DNA of 64,000 nucleotides, taken from NCBI RefSeq assembly GCF_000025325.1, contig NC_013743.1:3286001-3350000 (forward strand), written 5' to 3'. The first letter of the stretch is position 1, and every line of letters begins with the position of its first letter. Origin of the DNA: Haloterrigena turkmenica DSM 5511. GTDB lineage: Archaea > Halobacteriota > Halobacteria > Halobacteriales > Natrialbaceae. The notes beneath the pieces are model-generated. The model was not told the DNA's origin. It did no database searches and saw only the letters and a list, made by a program, of their open reading frames with translations. The translations under genes and the position numbers were made by a program. This document shows positions 39,351 to 48,505 of this stretch, piece after piece.

Positions 39351-40169
39351 ATGTCTTCACCCCGCGACCATCGCGTGCTGGTCCCGGTCGACGTCCTCGA
39401 GGGCGAGTCCGTTCCGCAGACGATCGTCGACGCGTTCGCGTCGATCCCGGTCGTCCTGCTGGGCTACCGCGAGCTCCCCGACCAGACCTCGACCGACCAG
39501 GCGCGCGACCAGTACGGCGACCGCGTGCGGGCCGAAATCGAGGAGCTCCGAACGGTGTTCGAAGACGCCAACTGTGACGTCTCGTCTCGGATCGTGTTCA
39601 CCCACGACCGACTGAAGACGTTCGAGCGCGTCGCGGTCGACGAGTCCTGCGACGCCGTCCTGTTGCTCAACCCGGCGCCCGTCCTCGAGACCGTCCTCGT
39701 CGCGGTCCGGGGCGACGTGAACGTCGAGTACATCGCTCGACTGCTCCGGACCGTCCTAGACGGCACCGACCTCGAGGTGACACTCTTTCACGTGGCAAGC
39801 GACGAGTCGGATCGAGAGGCGGGTGTGGAACTGCTTGCAACGGCCCGCGACGCGCTGGTCGACGAGGGCGTCCCGAGCGAGCGCATTGACAGCACCGTCA
39901 CCGTCGACGGCTCGCCGACGGAGGAGATCCTCGATGCGGCGGCCGATCACGACCTGCTGGTCGCCGGCGAGAGTCGACCGTCGATCCGTCGCTACGTCTT
40001 CCGAGACCGGGCCGAGCGACTGGCTAAACGGACGGTCGATCCGGTGCTCGTGATTCGCGGCGAGTACCTCGAGGCCGAGGATGAGCGGGAATCGGTCGAC
40101 GCTCCCGACGACGCTGACCCGAACGGTCGTTCCGGGGAGATTACCAGCGGTGATCGAGAAGCCGAGTGA
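39351..40169 (+). CDS. Tandem universal stress protein (UspA family)
   Basis: 272 residues, two Usp folds: the first begins RVLVPVDVLEGESVPQ, the second VLETVLVAVRGDVNVEYIARLL and ends with SRPSIRRYVFRDRAERLAKR and PVLVIRGE. It is a paralogue of the gene at 40734-41432, sharing the odd opening LVPV.ILEGE and the LPDQT..DQAR...Y motif. A TATA-like CTATATG lies about 40 bases upstream. The C-terminal 30 residues are an acidic tail. Confidence 0.85.
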   Translation: MSSPRDHRVLVPVDVLEGESVPQTIVDAFASIPVVLLGYRELPDQTSTDQARDQYGDRVRAEIEELRTVFEDANCDVSSRIVFTHDRLKTFERVAVDESCDAVLLLNPAPVLETVLVAVRGDVNVEYIARLLRTVLDGTDLEVTLFHVASDESDREAGVELLATARDALVDEGVPSERIDSTVTVDGSPTEEILDAAADHDLLVAGESRPSIRRYVFRDRAERLAKRTVDPVLVIRGEYLEAEDERESVDAPDDADPNGRSGEITSGDREAE

Positions 40170-40383
40170 ACGGAGTTCGTCGGTCGAACTCACTTCGAGG
40201 AGTCCGCCTTGGTATCGACGCCGCGGATATCGAACGAGAGCCTCAGTTGCGAGTAACTCACAATCAGGAGTGAAGACCGCCCTCTCGAAGGTTTGAACCG
40301 GTGATTTGAACGGGTTTGCCTGCTAGTGCACCCGACAGTACCACACCGTCTGGAGTGTGAGGATGGTTCGAGTCACACAGTGT

Positions 40384-40725
40384 ATGTCTTCGACGAATTC
40401 GAACTGCTCCGACGGTTCAGACTCCACGATACGGGTCGAGCACCAGTACGACGGTGATACGCCGCCGAGTATCGCGATCGTTCGAGCCATCGCCGTCATC
40501 GAGGACGTCGATCCGATGGATTCCCCGGCCGAACTCGGACTCACGCTCTTCGACCACGTCGATCCGACGGCGCTCGACCGACTGGTCGCCGAAACTCCCG
40601 GTCGCAGTACCGTCACCGTCGACCTGACGATTCATACTGATCACTACTATTGCGTACGGATACGAGGAAACCACCTGATCGTCGAAAAAGCGTCGAGCAA
40701 TTCTGGAGAATCGGCGACCGACTAG
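40384..40725 (+). CDS. HalOD1-domain protein
   Basis: 113 residues with a single HalOD1 output domain (PPSIAIVRAIAVIEDVDPMDS, AELGLTLFDHVDPTALDRLV). The family is found almost only in haloarchaea, often fused to signalling domains; here it stands alone. Its role is unknown. Alternative in-frame starts exist at 40357 and 40363. It lies between the two Usp genes. The preceding 190-base gap shows only a small hairpin-like CACAC/GTGTG repeat. Confidence 0.75.
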   Translation: MSSTNSNCSDGSDSTIRVEHQYDGDTPPSIAIVRAIAVIEDVDPMDSPAELGLTLFDHVDPTALDRLVAETPGRSTVTVDLTIHTDHYYCVRIRGNHLIVEKASSNSGESATD

Positions 40726-40733
40726 ATCGCGGG

Positions 40734-41432
40734 TCAGTCACTCCCGTTTTCTCGGACGACGAGCACCGGCGCGATCGATTCGGTAGCGATTCGTTCGGCC
40801 GCCTCGCCGAAGACCAGCGAGCGGAGCGACGGCGCCTGCTCCCCGATGACGACGGCGTCGTGGGCGGCCGCGGCCTCGAGCAGCGCCTCGAAGGCCGGGA
40901 CGTCGATAGCGAGTTGCGTTTCGACGTCGATACCGTGGGCCGAGAGGGAGTCAGCCGCCGTCTCGAGCAGTTCCGCGCTGGCGTCTCGCCCCGACTCGTC
41001 GCTCGCCAGAAAGAGCGTGACGCCGATCTCGCGGTCGGCGATCAGCGCGGCGACGAACCGGATGATTCGATCGACGGCGACGTCGCCCGTCAGCGCGACG
41101 AGGAGCCGATCGACCTGCCCGCTCGCGCCCGTGATCGCGTAGGCGTCGGCGGCCGTCTCTGCCGCGACCCGGTCGATCGTCTGCTCCCGGTCGCGGGTGA
41201 ACACGAGGCGGTGATCGGCGCTCGTGGCCGCCGTCTCGAGGGTCGCGACGAGGTCCTCGAGGGCAGCGGTCGCCCGGTCCTCGTACTGCAGTCGCGCCTG
41301 ATCGGGCGGCGTCTGCTCGGGCAAGACGTGGTAGCCCAGCACGGTCGCGTCGACCGGCTCGAGCAGCGCCGTCAGTCCGGGCGAGAGCGCTTCGCCCTCG
41401 AGGATCGCCACCGGGACGAGGACCCGTGTCAT
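40734..41432 (-). CDS. Universal stress protein (UspA family), partner of amino-acid permease
   Basis: 232 residues, two Usp-like halves (opening RVLVPVAILEGEALSP; end EQAPSLRSLVFGEAAERI and VLVVREN). It follows the APC permease gene by 49 bases on the same strand, so the two are probably one operon. Usp partners of haloarchaeal amino-acid transporters are thought to modulate transport or stability. It is a paralogue of 39351-40169. Confidence 0.83.
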   Translation of the reverse strand: MTRVLVPVAILEGEALSPGLTALLEPVDATVLGYHVLPEQTPPDQARLQYEDRATAALEDLVATLETAATSADHRLVFTRDREQTIDRVAAETAADAYAITGASGQVDRLLVALTGDVAVDRIIRFVAALIADREIGVTLFLASDESGRDASAELLETAADSLSAHGIDVETQLAIDVPAFEALLEAAAAHDAVVIGEQAPSLRSLVFGEAAERIATESIAPVLVVRENGSD

Positions 41433-41481
41433 CGGCGCTCACCTCGGCAGAGCAGCGTTCGGGGCATCGATGGTCGGGGCA

Positions 41482-42903
41482 TCAGAGCTCACCTCGCAGG
41501 CTCACGTCTCGAGCGTAGTAGGCGTACCAGCCGGCGGTCGCGACCATGATCGCGACGCCGACCACCTGAGACGCGGGCTGCATGAAGCCGATCATGACGA
41601 AACTGGCGACCGCGCCGAGAGCTGGCACGACCGGATAGCCGGGCACTCGAAAATCGGGGTCGTACCAGTCGGGTTCGTTCCGGCGGAGCGCGATCAGCGC
41701 CACGCAGATCAGCCCGTACATGACCAGATGTAGGACGGAGGCGACTTCGGCAAGCAGTTCGACCTGCCCGGTCGCGGTCAGGACGAGAATCGGCCCACCG
41801 GCCATCCCCAGCGCGACGTGGGGTGTCCCGTAGCGGAGGTTGATCCGACTCGCGCGCCGCGGCAACAGGGCGTCCTTCGAGACGGCGTAGATGGCTCGGG
41901 AGGTGCTGAGCACCGAGGCGTTGGCACTGGACATCGTCGCGAGCAGCCCGCCGAAGACGATCGCGACCGCGCCCGCGGTCCCCAGATAGTGGCGGCCGAC
42001 CTCGACCATCGCCGTCTCGCCGAACGTCGAGAGTCGCTCGCTTCCGAACGCGCTCGTCGCGACGAAGATGGTCACGACGTAGAGCAGGCCGACGGTCAGC
42101 ACGGAGCCGACCATCGCCAGCGGCAGGTTCCGGCCGGGATCTTTCATCTCCCCGGCGACGGTCGCCACCTGCGCGAACCCGAGATACGAGGTGAAGACCA
42201 GCGCCGCGGTCGTGAACACTGACATCGCGCCGAACGGGGCGAACCGCTCGGGCGTCGCTGGCTCGCCCACGAGGCCGACCGCGTCGAGGCCGCCGTAGCC
42301 GAGAAACGCCACGAGGATCGACAGCAGCAGGGCGACGATCCCGTTCTGCAGTTTCGCCGCGTTCTCCGTCCCGGTCACGTTCAGCACGGTGAAACCCGCA
42401 CCGAACAGCACGGCGACCGGGATGACCAGCCCCTCGCCGACCGCGATACCGAGTTCGGCGAGCGTATCGACCGCGTAGTAGCCGAAGCCGACGAGGTAGA
42501 AGGCCGTCGCGAACACCAGGCCGAACCACAGCGAGAGGCCGACGACGGCGCCCGCGAGCGTCCCGAGCGCTCGCGAGATGAAGTAGTAGCCGCCGCCGCT
42601 CTTTGGCATCGCCGTCGCGAGTTCGGACGCCGGCAGCGCCACGAGCAGGGCGACGACCGCTCCGATAGCGAACGATCCCGCCGCGGCGGGTCCGGCCCGG
42701 CCGACCGCCAGCCCCGGGAAGACGAAAATTCCCGCGCCGATCATCGTCCCGATGCCGATTGCGAGGCCGCCGGTGAGTCCGAGGGTCCGCTCGAGTTCGG
42801 CGTCGTCGGTGATCGTCGCCTCGTCGGTCTCGATCGTCGGGTCGGCTCGAGGCGACTCGCCCTCGATGTTCGTCCCCTCGGCCGACGGCGGCTGCCCGCC
42901 CAT
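41482..42903 (-). CDS. APC-family amino-acid permease
   Basis: 473 residues with about twelve membrane helices and an acidic cytoplasmic N-terminal tail. Signatures: [20 protein letters not shown] (first helix with the unwound GAGIF), [21 protein letters not shown], and the [18 protein letters not shown]-like segment [19 protein letters not shown]. It would take up or exchange amino acids; the specificity is not readable. It is first in an operon with the Usp gene. Confidence 0.92.
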   Translation of the reverse strand: MGGQPPSAEGTNIEGESPRADPTIETDEATITDDAELERTLGLTGGLAIGIGTMIGAGIFVFPGLAVGRAGPAAAGSFAIGAVVALLVALPASELATAMPKSGGGYYFISRALGTLAGAVVGLSLWFGLVFATAFYLVGFGYYAVDTLAELGIAVGEGLVIPVAVLFGAGFTVLNVTGTENAAKLQNGIVALLLSILVAFLGYGGLDAVGLVGEPATPERFAPFGAMSVFTTAALVFTSYLGFAQVATVAGEMKDPGRNLPLAMVGSVLTVGLLYVVTIFVATSAFGSERLSTFGETAMVEVGRHYLGTAGAVAIVFGGLLATMSSANASVLSTSRAIYAVSKDALLPRRASRINLRYGTPHVALGMAGGPILVLTATGQVELLAEVASVLHLVMYGLICVALIALRRNEPDWYDPDFRVPGYPVVPALGAVASFVMIGFMQPASQVVGVAIMVATAGWYAYYARDVSLRGEL

Positions 42904-43013
42904 ACCGGCGGAATCACGGCCGAACGTATAGATCTCCGTACAGTCTCGGATGACTGTTCGCGGTCCGATACTGTCTCCCGCAAGAAGAGGTACACCGCGT
43001 CAGTAGGGGCGTC

Positions 43014-43343
43014 TCAGAACAGCGGGCCGCCCAGCGGCACGTCCTGTTCGGGTTCGACGAGCACTGGGAACTCCTCCTCGTCGGGCACGCCGACGGTCAG
43101 CGCCTCGGATTTGAAGCCGGCGATCCGAACCGAGCCGAGGTTCGTCGCACATAGCACCTGTCGGCCCTCGAGTTCCTCGGGGTCGTAGTGGTGATCGTAC
43201 TGCGCGGCCGACTGGACCTCGCCGTGTTCCTCGCCGAGGTCGATCCACAGCTTGGTCATCTTCGGCTTGTTCGCCTCGGGAAACGGTTCCGCCTCGAGTA
43301 CCTCGCCAACGCGGATTTCGACGCCGAACGGACTCTCGACCAT
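43014..43343 (-). CDS. tRNA-binding (CsaA / MetRS-beta-like) domain protein
   Basis: The 109-residue protein is a single OB-fold EMAP/tRNA-binding domain: VEIRVGEVLEAEPFPEANK, LWIDLGEEHG, VLCATNLGSVRIAGFKSEAL. Stand-alone versions include CsaA, a chaperone-like tRNA-binding dimer, and the C-terminal domain of MetRS. No MetRS gene is adjacent. It probably binds structured RNA. Confidence 0.88.
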   Translation of the reverse strand: MVESPFGVEIRVGEVLEAEPFPEANKPKMTKLWIDLGEEHGEVQSAAQYDHHYDPEELEGRQVLCATNLGSVRIAGFKSEALTVGVPDEEEFPVLVEPEQDVPLGGPLF

Positions 43344-43445
43344 GCGAATCGCTATTTCGGCCTCGAGAATGAGTGTTCGGTTTCCGGAACCGCGACTCGC
43401 TCGTCACGACGCCCGGCCCGACTTCGCCGGTCGACCGCGCCGCTC

Positions 43446-44039
43446 TCAGAGATTGCGTCCCGAGAGGGTGTCGCGCCGGCGAGTGAAGTTCCGGAGGAGG
43501 CGATCGCCGAACAGGAGGACGAGGACTGCGCCGAGGAAATCGAACGCGAGGTCGAAGAGGGTGTCGCGAACGCTGTACGGAATCAGGACCGGTTCGAGAC
43601 CGAACCGATCGCTGAGAGCGTGAACGGTGTACTCCATAAGTTCCCAGAGAACGCCGCTACCGACGACGACCGCGAGCACGCGAGGGAGGGGATCGCGGCC
43701 GCGGCGGCGCGCGGCGGCGTGGACGGTTCCTCCGAGGAGCGTCGCTGAGAGCGTGTGCGTAACGTGGTCCCACCACCACGTCTCGTCGTACGGACCGAGC
43801 ATTCCGACGGCGTGAGCGAGCATGGCGATCTCCGTGTACACGCGTTGCCACGGCCGGAATTCGACGTCGTACCGACGCTCGATGACCGCGGGAAGGTAAG
43901 CGCCCGCTAGTCCCAGTCCGGCGTTTACGATCGCGCCCGAGTTCGCTCGGCGATAGCCCGCGACGAACACGGCAACGATCGAGCCCCTGATACCGCGCTC
44001 GGCCCGCCGCGTCATCGGGGTCCGCGTAGTCTCTCTCAC
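43446..44039 (-). CDS. Membrane protein, DUF2238/YjdF-like
   Basis: 197 residues with four to five membrane helices. The polar-aromatic motifs YDETWWWDHVTHTLSATLLG and LWELMEYTVHAL, and DTLFDLAFDFLGA, match the DUF2238/YjdF group, where the conserved His, Glu and Asp residues lie inside the membrane part. Function unknown. A start at 44015 is possible. It is downstream of the thiDN/LLM operon, separated by about 48 bases. Confidence 0.7.
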   Translation of the reverse strand: MRETTRTPMTRRAERGIRGSIVAVFVAGYRRANSGAIVNAGLGLAGAYLPAVIERRYDVEFRPWQRVYTEIAMLAHAVGMLGPYDETWWWDHVTHTLSATLLGGTVHAAARRRGRDPLPRVLAVVVGSGVLWELMEYTVHALSDRFGLEPVLIPYSVRDTLFDLAFDFLGAVLVLLFGDRLLRNFTRRRDTLSGRNL

Positions 44040-44087
44040 GAGTTCCGGTAGGCCGGTACCGAAGACAAATGTGCTGGTTGCCGAGCG

Positions 44088-45062
44088 CTAGGCGAGGACC
44101 TCGTCGGCCAGCAGCTCGAGGCTCTCATCCCCGTCGTCGGCCGCGTCGGGAACCACGAGCATGACCTCCTCGATGCCGGCGTTGGCGTAGTCCGCGAGTC
44201 GGTCGCGGACGTCCTCGGGCGTCCCCGTCGGCGCCGTCTCGACGTACCCCAAGAGGAAGAACTCGCGGGGCTCGGACGGCTCGTCTGGCAAGAACGCGTC
44301 GACGAACCGCTCGCGCTTCGCCTCGGCGTCGTCGGTCGTCTCGCCGACGAAGACGAACAGCTCGGCCGATTTGCGGATCTCGTCGTAGCGCGCCTCGCTC
44401 TCGCAGTGCTCGCGCAGAACGTCGAGCTTGTCGGCGAATCCCTCGGGCTCGAGCGTGCCGAAGTTCCAGCCGTCGGCGAGTTCGGCGGTGTACCGTAGCG
44501 TGAACTCCTCTCCCCCGCCACCGATCCAGATCGGCGGATGGGGCTCTTGGACGGGTTGCGGTTCGCAGAAGGCCTCCTCGAGGTCGACCTCGAGGTGCTC
44601 GCCCTCGTGACTGTACGTTTCGTTCGTCCACAGCCCCTGGAGAATCTCGACCGTCTCGGCGAGCCGTCGGAGCCGCTTTGCCGGGGGTTCCCGGAACTCG
44701 TAGCCGAAGCGGTCGTACTCGGCTTCGTACCAGCCCCCGCCGAGGCCCAACTCGAGGCGGCCATCGCTGACGCGGTCGACTTGCGCGGCCATCTTCGCCA
44801 GCAGCGCAGGGTGGCGGTAGTCCTGACTCGTGACGAGCGTGCCGAGTCGGATTTCGTCGGTGGCTTCCGCGAGGGCACTGAGGGTCGTCCAGCACTCGTG
44901 GACTCCCCGCCGCGGGTCACCGATCCACGACTGGAAGTGGTCCTCGAGCCAGACCGCGTCGTAGCCCAGCGACTCGGCCTCGAGGGCGGTATCGCGGACC
45001 GTCTCTATCGCGGTGCCGTACTGCGGGAGGACGAGCCCGACGTCGAGGTCGCTCGCGCTCAT
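44088..45062 (-). CDS. LLM-class oxidoreductase, probably F420-dependent
   Basis: The 324-residue luciferase-like barrel shows LVLPQYGTAIETVRDTALEAE, GYDAVWLEDHFQSW, EIRLGTLVTSQDYRHPALLAK and GRLELGLGGGWYEAEY. Haloarchaeal members usually use F420 rather than FMN. Its ATG overlaps the thiDN stop (ATGA), so it belongs to that operon. A link to thiamin supply is suggested by context only; the substrate is unknown. Confidence 0.85.
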   Translation of the reverse strand: MSASDLDVGLVLPQYGTAIETVRDTALEAESLGYDAVWLEDHFQSWIGDPRRGVHECWTTLSALAEATDEIRLGTLVTSQDYRHPALLAKMAAQVDRVSDGRLELGLGGGWYEAEYDRFGYEFREPPAKRLRRLAETVEILQGLWTNETYSHEGEHLEVDLEEAFCEPQPVQEPHPPIWIGGGGEEFTLRYTAELADGWNFGTLEPEGFADKLDVLREHCESEARYDEIRKSAELFVFVGETTDDAEAKRERFVDAFLPDEPSEPREFFLLGYVETAPTGTPEDVRDRLADYANAGIEEVMLVVPDAADDGDESLELLADEVLA

Positions 45063-46420
45063 CGTTCGACCTCGCCGTTCAGCGCCAGCGCCCGCTCGGC
45101 GAGCGTCTCCGGATCACTGGCGACGAGTTTCACCATCGCCTCCTTCCCGATCTCGCCGCGGTCAACGACCGCGACCGGCGACTCGTCGCGATCTACGAAG
45201 GCCTGCCGAGCGCCCCAGCCCATCGTCGACCCGTCGGTTTCGGCGACCTCGTCGGGCTGTTCGTCGCGGTCGTACTCGGCGACCGACCACTCGAGGGTCT
45301 CGAGCGCGTCCTCGACGTCGTCGTCGAACCGACAGTTGACCGCGAACCGGAGGTCGGGGAAGAACTCGCGGGCCGCGAGCAGGAAGCGGGCGACGTGACT
45401 CGAGGCGCCGAACCGAACGCCGCGGTTGGGCTGGGCGCCCGAGAGCGTGCGCGTGATCCGGCCCTCGACGGCCGCCGTCTCCGCGACCGATTCGGCGTAG
45501 GGGGTCGCGCCGGCGACGTTCATCCCGACTTCGGGGACCAGCGCCGACACGTCCGCGTCGACGAACCGGTCGACGACGGCCTGGACCTCCTCGGCGGTCA
45601 GTTCGCGGCTGGCCTCGTTTCGCAGGGAGACCATGTGATTGACCGCGCCGTGGCCCTCGCCGACGTCGTAGTAGTAGCGCACCGCGCGGGCGAGGAACTC
45701 CGTCGCCCCCTCGACGGCCGTCTCGAGGGGCTCGCCCGTCGCGAGGCGGGCCGCGATCGCCGACCCCAGCGTACAGCCCGAGCCGTGGGTCGCCTCGGTG
45801 CCGACCCGCGGGTGTTCGAACGTCCGGACGCCGTCCTCGGTGACGAGGGTGTCCCGGACCGTCTCGCCGGGGACGTGACCGCCCTTGACCAGCACGGCGT
45901 CGACGCCGGTCTCGAGGATCGCCTCGCCGGCCGCCACCGCGCTCTCGCCGTCGGTCACCTCGATATCCGTCAGCACCTCGGCCTCGTCGGCGTTGGGCGT
46001 CGCCAACGTGGCTTCCCCGAGCAGGTCCTCGTATGCGCGCTCGGCCTCGGCCTCGAGCAGCCGATCGCCCGAGGTCGCGACCATCACGGGATCGACGAGC
46101 AGCGGGAACTCGAACTCGCGGGCGTAGTCGGCGACGGTCTCGATGACCGGTGTCGTCGCGAGCATCCCCGTCTTCGCCGCGCCGACCGCGAAGTCGCCGG
46201 TGACGGCCTCGATCTGGGCCTCGATCTCCGCCGTCGGCAGGACGTGCGAGGACTCGACGCCGCGGGTGTGCTGGGCCGTGACGGCCGTGATCGCGGACGT
46301 GCCGAAGACGCCGTGGGCGGCCATCGTCGCGAGGTCGGCCTGGATGCCGGCGCCACCGCCGGAGTCGCTGCCGGCGATCGTCAGGGCTACCGGGCGCGAA
46401 TCGGGTGCTGGCGTTCTCAT
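45059..46420 (-). CDS. thiD: Bifunctional HMP/HMP-P kinase - thiamin-phosphate synthase ThiDN
   Basis: 453 residues. The N-terminal ThiD kinase domain (about 10-265) has [22 protein letters not shown] and GSGCTLGSA. The C-terminal ThiN domain (about 270-453) has [39 protein letters not shown] and [13 protein letters not shown]. ThiN replaces ThiE in archaea and joins HMP-PP to thiazole phosphate, so one protein performs both phosphorylations and the coupling. It starts the operon with the LLM enzyme. No clear TPP riboswitch is seen in the 170 bases upstream. Confidence 0.94.
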   Translation of the reverse strand: MRTPAPDSRPVALTIAGSDSGGGAGIQADLATMAAHGVFGTSAITAVTAQHTRGVESSHVLPTAEIEAQIEAVTGDFAVGAAKTGMLATTPVIETVADYAREFEFPLLVDPVMVATSGDRLLEAEAERAYEDLLGEATLATPNADEAEVLTDIEVTDGESAVAAGEAILETGVDAVLVKGGHVPGETVRDTLVTEDGVRTFEHPRVGTEATHGSGCTLGSAIAARLATGEPLETAVEGATEFLARAVRYYYDVGEGHGAVNHMVSLRNEASRELTAEEVQAVVDRFVDADVSALVPEVGMNVAGATPYAESVAETAAVEGRITRTLSGAQPNRGVRFGASSHVARFLLAAREFFPDLRFAVNCRFDDDVEDALETLEWSVAEYDRDEQPDEVAETDGSTMGWGARQAFVDRDESPVAVVDRGEIGKEAMVKLVASDPETLAERALALNGEVER

Positions 46421-46590
46421 ACGTGGCTCGTATTTTCCGGTTGTACAAAGCGGTCATGGTCGACGATCGTGAGAGTCGACTTTCCCGGCATACCTGAGAG
46501 CAGCGAACGGGTGAAAGGAACGGCGCAGAAGAACAGCGAAGTCACGTCCTCGATTCTCGTTCAAGGCAGCAGCTCGTTCCTGAAACCCGG

Positions 46591-47646
46591 CTATTCGCCC
46601 GCTGAATCGGCCAGTTCGGCGTACGCCCGCCACGAGGGGTCGACGCTCGGGTGCGGAAGTCGGTCGCCGTCGACGACGACCTCGCCGTCTCCGTCCGTAC
46701 CGCTCGGTTCCTCCACCCGGCCGATTTCGGCGACGACGGTGTCCCGGTCCTCGAGCGCCGCGACCACGTCGTCGACACCCTCGGGAGCGACCGCGAGCAG
46801 CAACGAGCCGCTGCTGGTCGCGGCCCAGGGATCGATCTCGAGGTGGTCACACACCTCCTGTACTCCGGGACGCATCGGAACGGCGTCTCGATCGACCGAA
46901 AACCGAGCGCCGGCGCCGTCGGCCATCTCGTTCAACGCGCCCGCGAGACCGCCCTCGGTGACGTCGTGCATCGCCGTCACCGGCCCCGCGGCGGCCGCTG
47001 CGAGGGCGTCCCGGACGCAGTAGACCTCCTCGAGTCGGTCCTGCGCGTCGTCGATCACGTCGCCGGGTAGCGCCGCCTCGAGTTGGTCGGCGAACAACGT
47101 ACTCAAGAGCCCCACTGACTCCACGGCGGGGCCGGTCGTCAGGAGCAGCCGATCGCCCGGACGGGCGCCGTCGGGTCGGACGATCTCGTCGGGGTCGCCG
47201 ACGGCCATCGCGGTCGCGGCGCCGACCCACGGGTGGGAGGGGTCCGAGTAGCGGGCGGTGTGGCCCGTCACGACGGCCACGCCGAGGTCGACGCACTCCT
47301 CGTGGATCGTCTTCCAGACGGTCGCGAACTCGTCGTCGGTCATCGTCTCGGGGAGGGTAAAACAGATCGAGAGGTGCGACGGCGGGATCCCGCTGACGGC
47401 GACGTCCGCGAGCACGAGGTCCAGCGCGAACCGGGCCGCGCGCTCGAGGCCCAACTGGGGCATGATCGAGACGGGGTCGGTCGCGGTCACCAGCGCCTGC
47501 CCGCCGATCTCGAGGACGCCGAAGTCGACGCCGTGCTGGGGGCCGACGGCGACGTCGTCGCGGTCCGCGCCGAGGTTCGGCGCGACGTGGCGGTCGAAGA
47601 ACTGCCGATCGATCTTGCCGAGGTCGCTCACGAGCGAGAGGTCCAA
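46591..47646 (-). CDS. AIR synthase-related (PurM/HypE/ThiL superfamily) protein
   Basis: 351 residues with the two-domain PurM fold: an N-terminal ATP-binding part (GADRDDVAVGPQHGVDFGVLEI, LVTATDPVSIMPQLG) and a C-terminal half (GDRLLLTTGPAVESVGLLST, AMHDVTEGGLAGALNEMA, ATSSGSLLLAVAP). It resembles HypE most, but no hydrogenase genes are in the window and the HypE C-terminal Cys is absent. Position just upstream of thiDN suggests, without proof, a role in a thiamin or purine related phosphorylation. Confidence 0.8.
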   Translation of the reverse strand: MDLSLVSDLGKIDRQFFDRHVAPNLGADRDDVAVGPQHGVDFGVLEIGGQALVTATDPVSIMPQLGLERAARFALDLVLADVAVSGIPPSHLSICFTLPETMTDDEFATVWKTIHEECVDLGVAVVTGHTARYSDPSHPWVGAATAMAVGDPDEIVRPDGARPGDRLLLTTGPAVESVGLLSTLFADQLEAALPGDVIDDAQDRLEEVYCVRDALAAAAAGPVTAMHDVTEGGLAGALNEMADGAGARFSVDRDAVPMRPGVQEVCDHLEIDPWAATSSGSLLLAVAPEGVDDVVAALEDRDTVVAEIGRVEEPSGTDGDGEVVVDGDRLPHPSVDPSWRAYAELADSAGE

Positions 47647-47736
47647 CGGAGCCGCCTTAGCGATAGTGGTTTCGGGGCGACACGAGCGCTCGCGGAGAAT
47701 TCGACACTCACCGACCGAGCACCGGTCGCACAGCGA

Positions 47737-47958
47737 CTACCGCTCGCGGACGCCCTCGAGGAAGAGCGTGGCGATCCAGACGATCGCGAACGCCGCGACT
47801 GCTAGCCCGCCAACACCGAGCAGAACGTGGTCGCCGGAGGCGGCCGCACGGAGGAACCAGCCGAGCCCGATCAGCGCGACGACCGCGAGCGAGACGCCGA
47901 GCAGCGAGCGGTGGAGCGAGGCGACGAAGCGCTCGGTATCGAACGGAGCGTCTGCCAT
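47737..47958 (-). CDS. Small membrane protein, two helices
   Basis: 73 residues with two membrane helices (LLGVSLAVVALIGLGWFL and VLLGVGGLAVAAFAIVWIATLFL) and a basic end. No family recognised. It lies between the AIR-synthase-like gene and another hypothetical gene, all on the minus strand. Confidence 0.65.
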   Translation of the reverse strand: MADAPFDTERFVASLHRSLLGVSLAVVALIGLGWFLRAAASGDHVLLGVGGLAVAAFAIVWIATLFLEGVRER

Positions 47959-47995
47959 ACGCGGCTATTTAGTCGGACGTGTAACAATTAGTTCG

Positions 47996-48319
47996 TTACT
48001 CGAGTCGCCGCCAGCGGCTCGCCGACTCCAGTTTCGGCAGCGCCGACTCGAGGTCCTGCTCGGCGGCGCCGTAGAAGCGCTCCCGGCCGACGGGCGTCTC
48101 GACTCGCATGACGACGGTGTTGGTCGTCACCCGAAAGATCGTCAGCAGCCACGAGCGGCCCGCCCGGGCCCACTCGCTGTGTCGAACGACGTCCTCGCCG
48201 TCGACCACGCGCGATCCGAGTTCCCAGCTCAGTCGCGATAAGTGCGGCAGATCGAACGGTACCGCGTCGGGGAGGGAGACGCCCGCGCCGGCCCCGTCCT
48301 GAAAGCCATGGGTAGCCAT
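47996..48319 (-). CDS. Hypothetical haloarchaeal protein
   Basis: 107 residues. The central part alternates hydrophobic and polar residues (SWELGSRVVDGEDVVRHSEWAR, SWLLTIFRVTTNTVVMRVET), which suggests a small beta barrel or sheet; a helix follows (AAEQDLESALPKLESA). Not recognised. The start at 48319 is preferred to longer forms because the upstream frame crosses an AT-rich promoter with TATA-like TTTATAAA at about 48368-48375. Confidence 0.6.
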   Translation of the reverse strand: MATHGFQDGAGAGVSLPDAVPFDLPHLSRLSWELGSRVVDGEDVVRHSEWARAGRSWLLTIFRVTTNTVVMRVETPVGRERFYGAAEQDLESALPKLESASRWRRLE

Positions 48320-48505
48320 ACCACGCGATTCGACACTCGAGCGGAAAAAGACATTCATCCGTGTTCGTTTATAAAAGATCACAGAGGATGGCGGTAGCGA
48401 CGGGTCGAGCGGGGATGAAACTGGAACGGTGATCACGAACTCGAGCGACCGACGGCGAATTGCTGTCAAGAACGAATACCGGGGCCGGTGGACCGCCGCG
48501 TTCGG

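Noticed and set aside
43188-43748. Plus-strand frame over the CsaA-like and DUF2238-like genes
   Set aside because: It crosses two minus-strand genes with family motifs and has none itself.
46421-46590. Possible TPP riboswitch upstream of thiDN (CTGAGA string)
   Set aside because: The string is on the wrong strand for thiDN and the other conserved THI-element segments are absent.
45395-47023. Long plus-strand frame across thiDN and the AIR-synthase-like gene
   Set aside because: It is antisense to two recognisable enzymes and spans an intergenic region; no motif.
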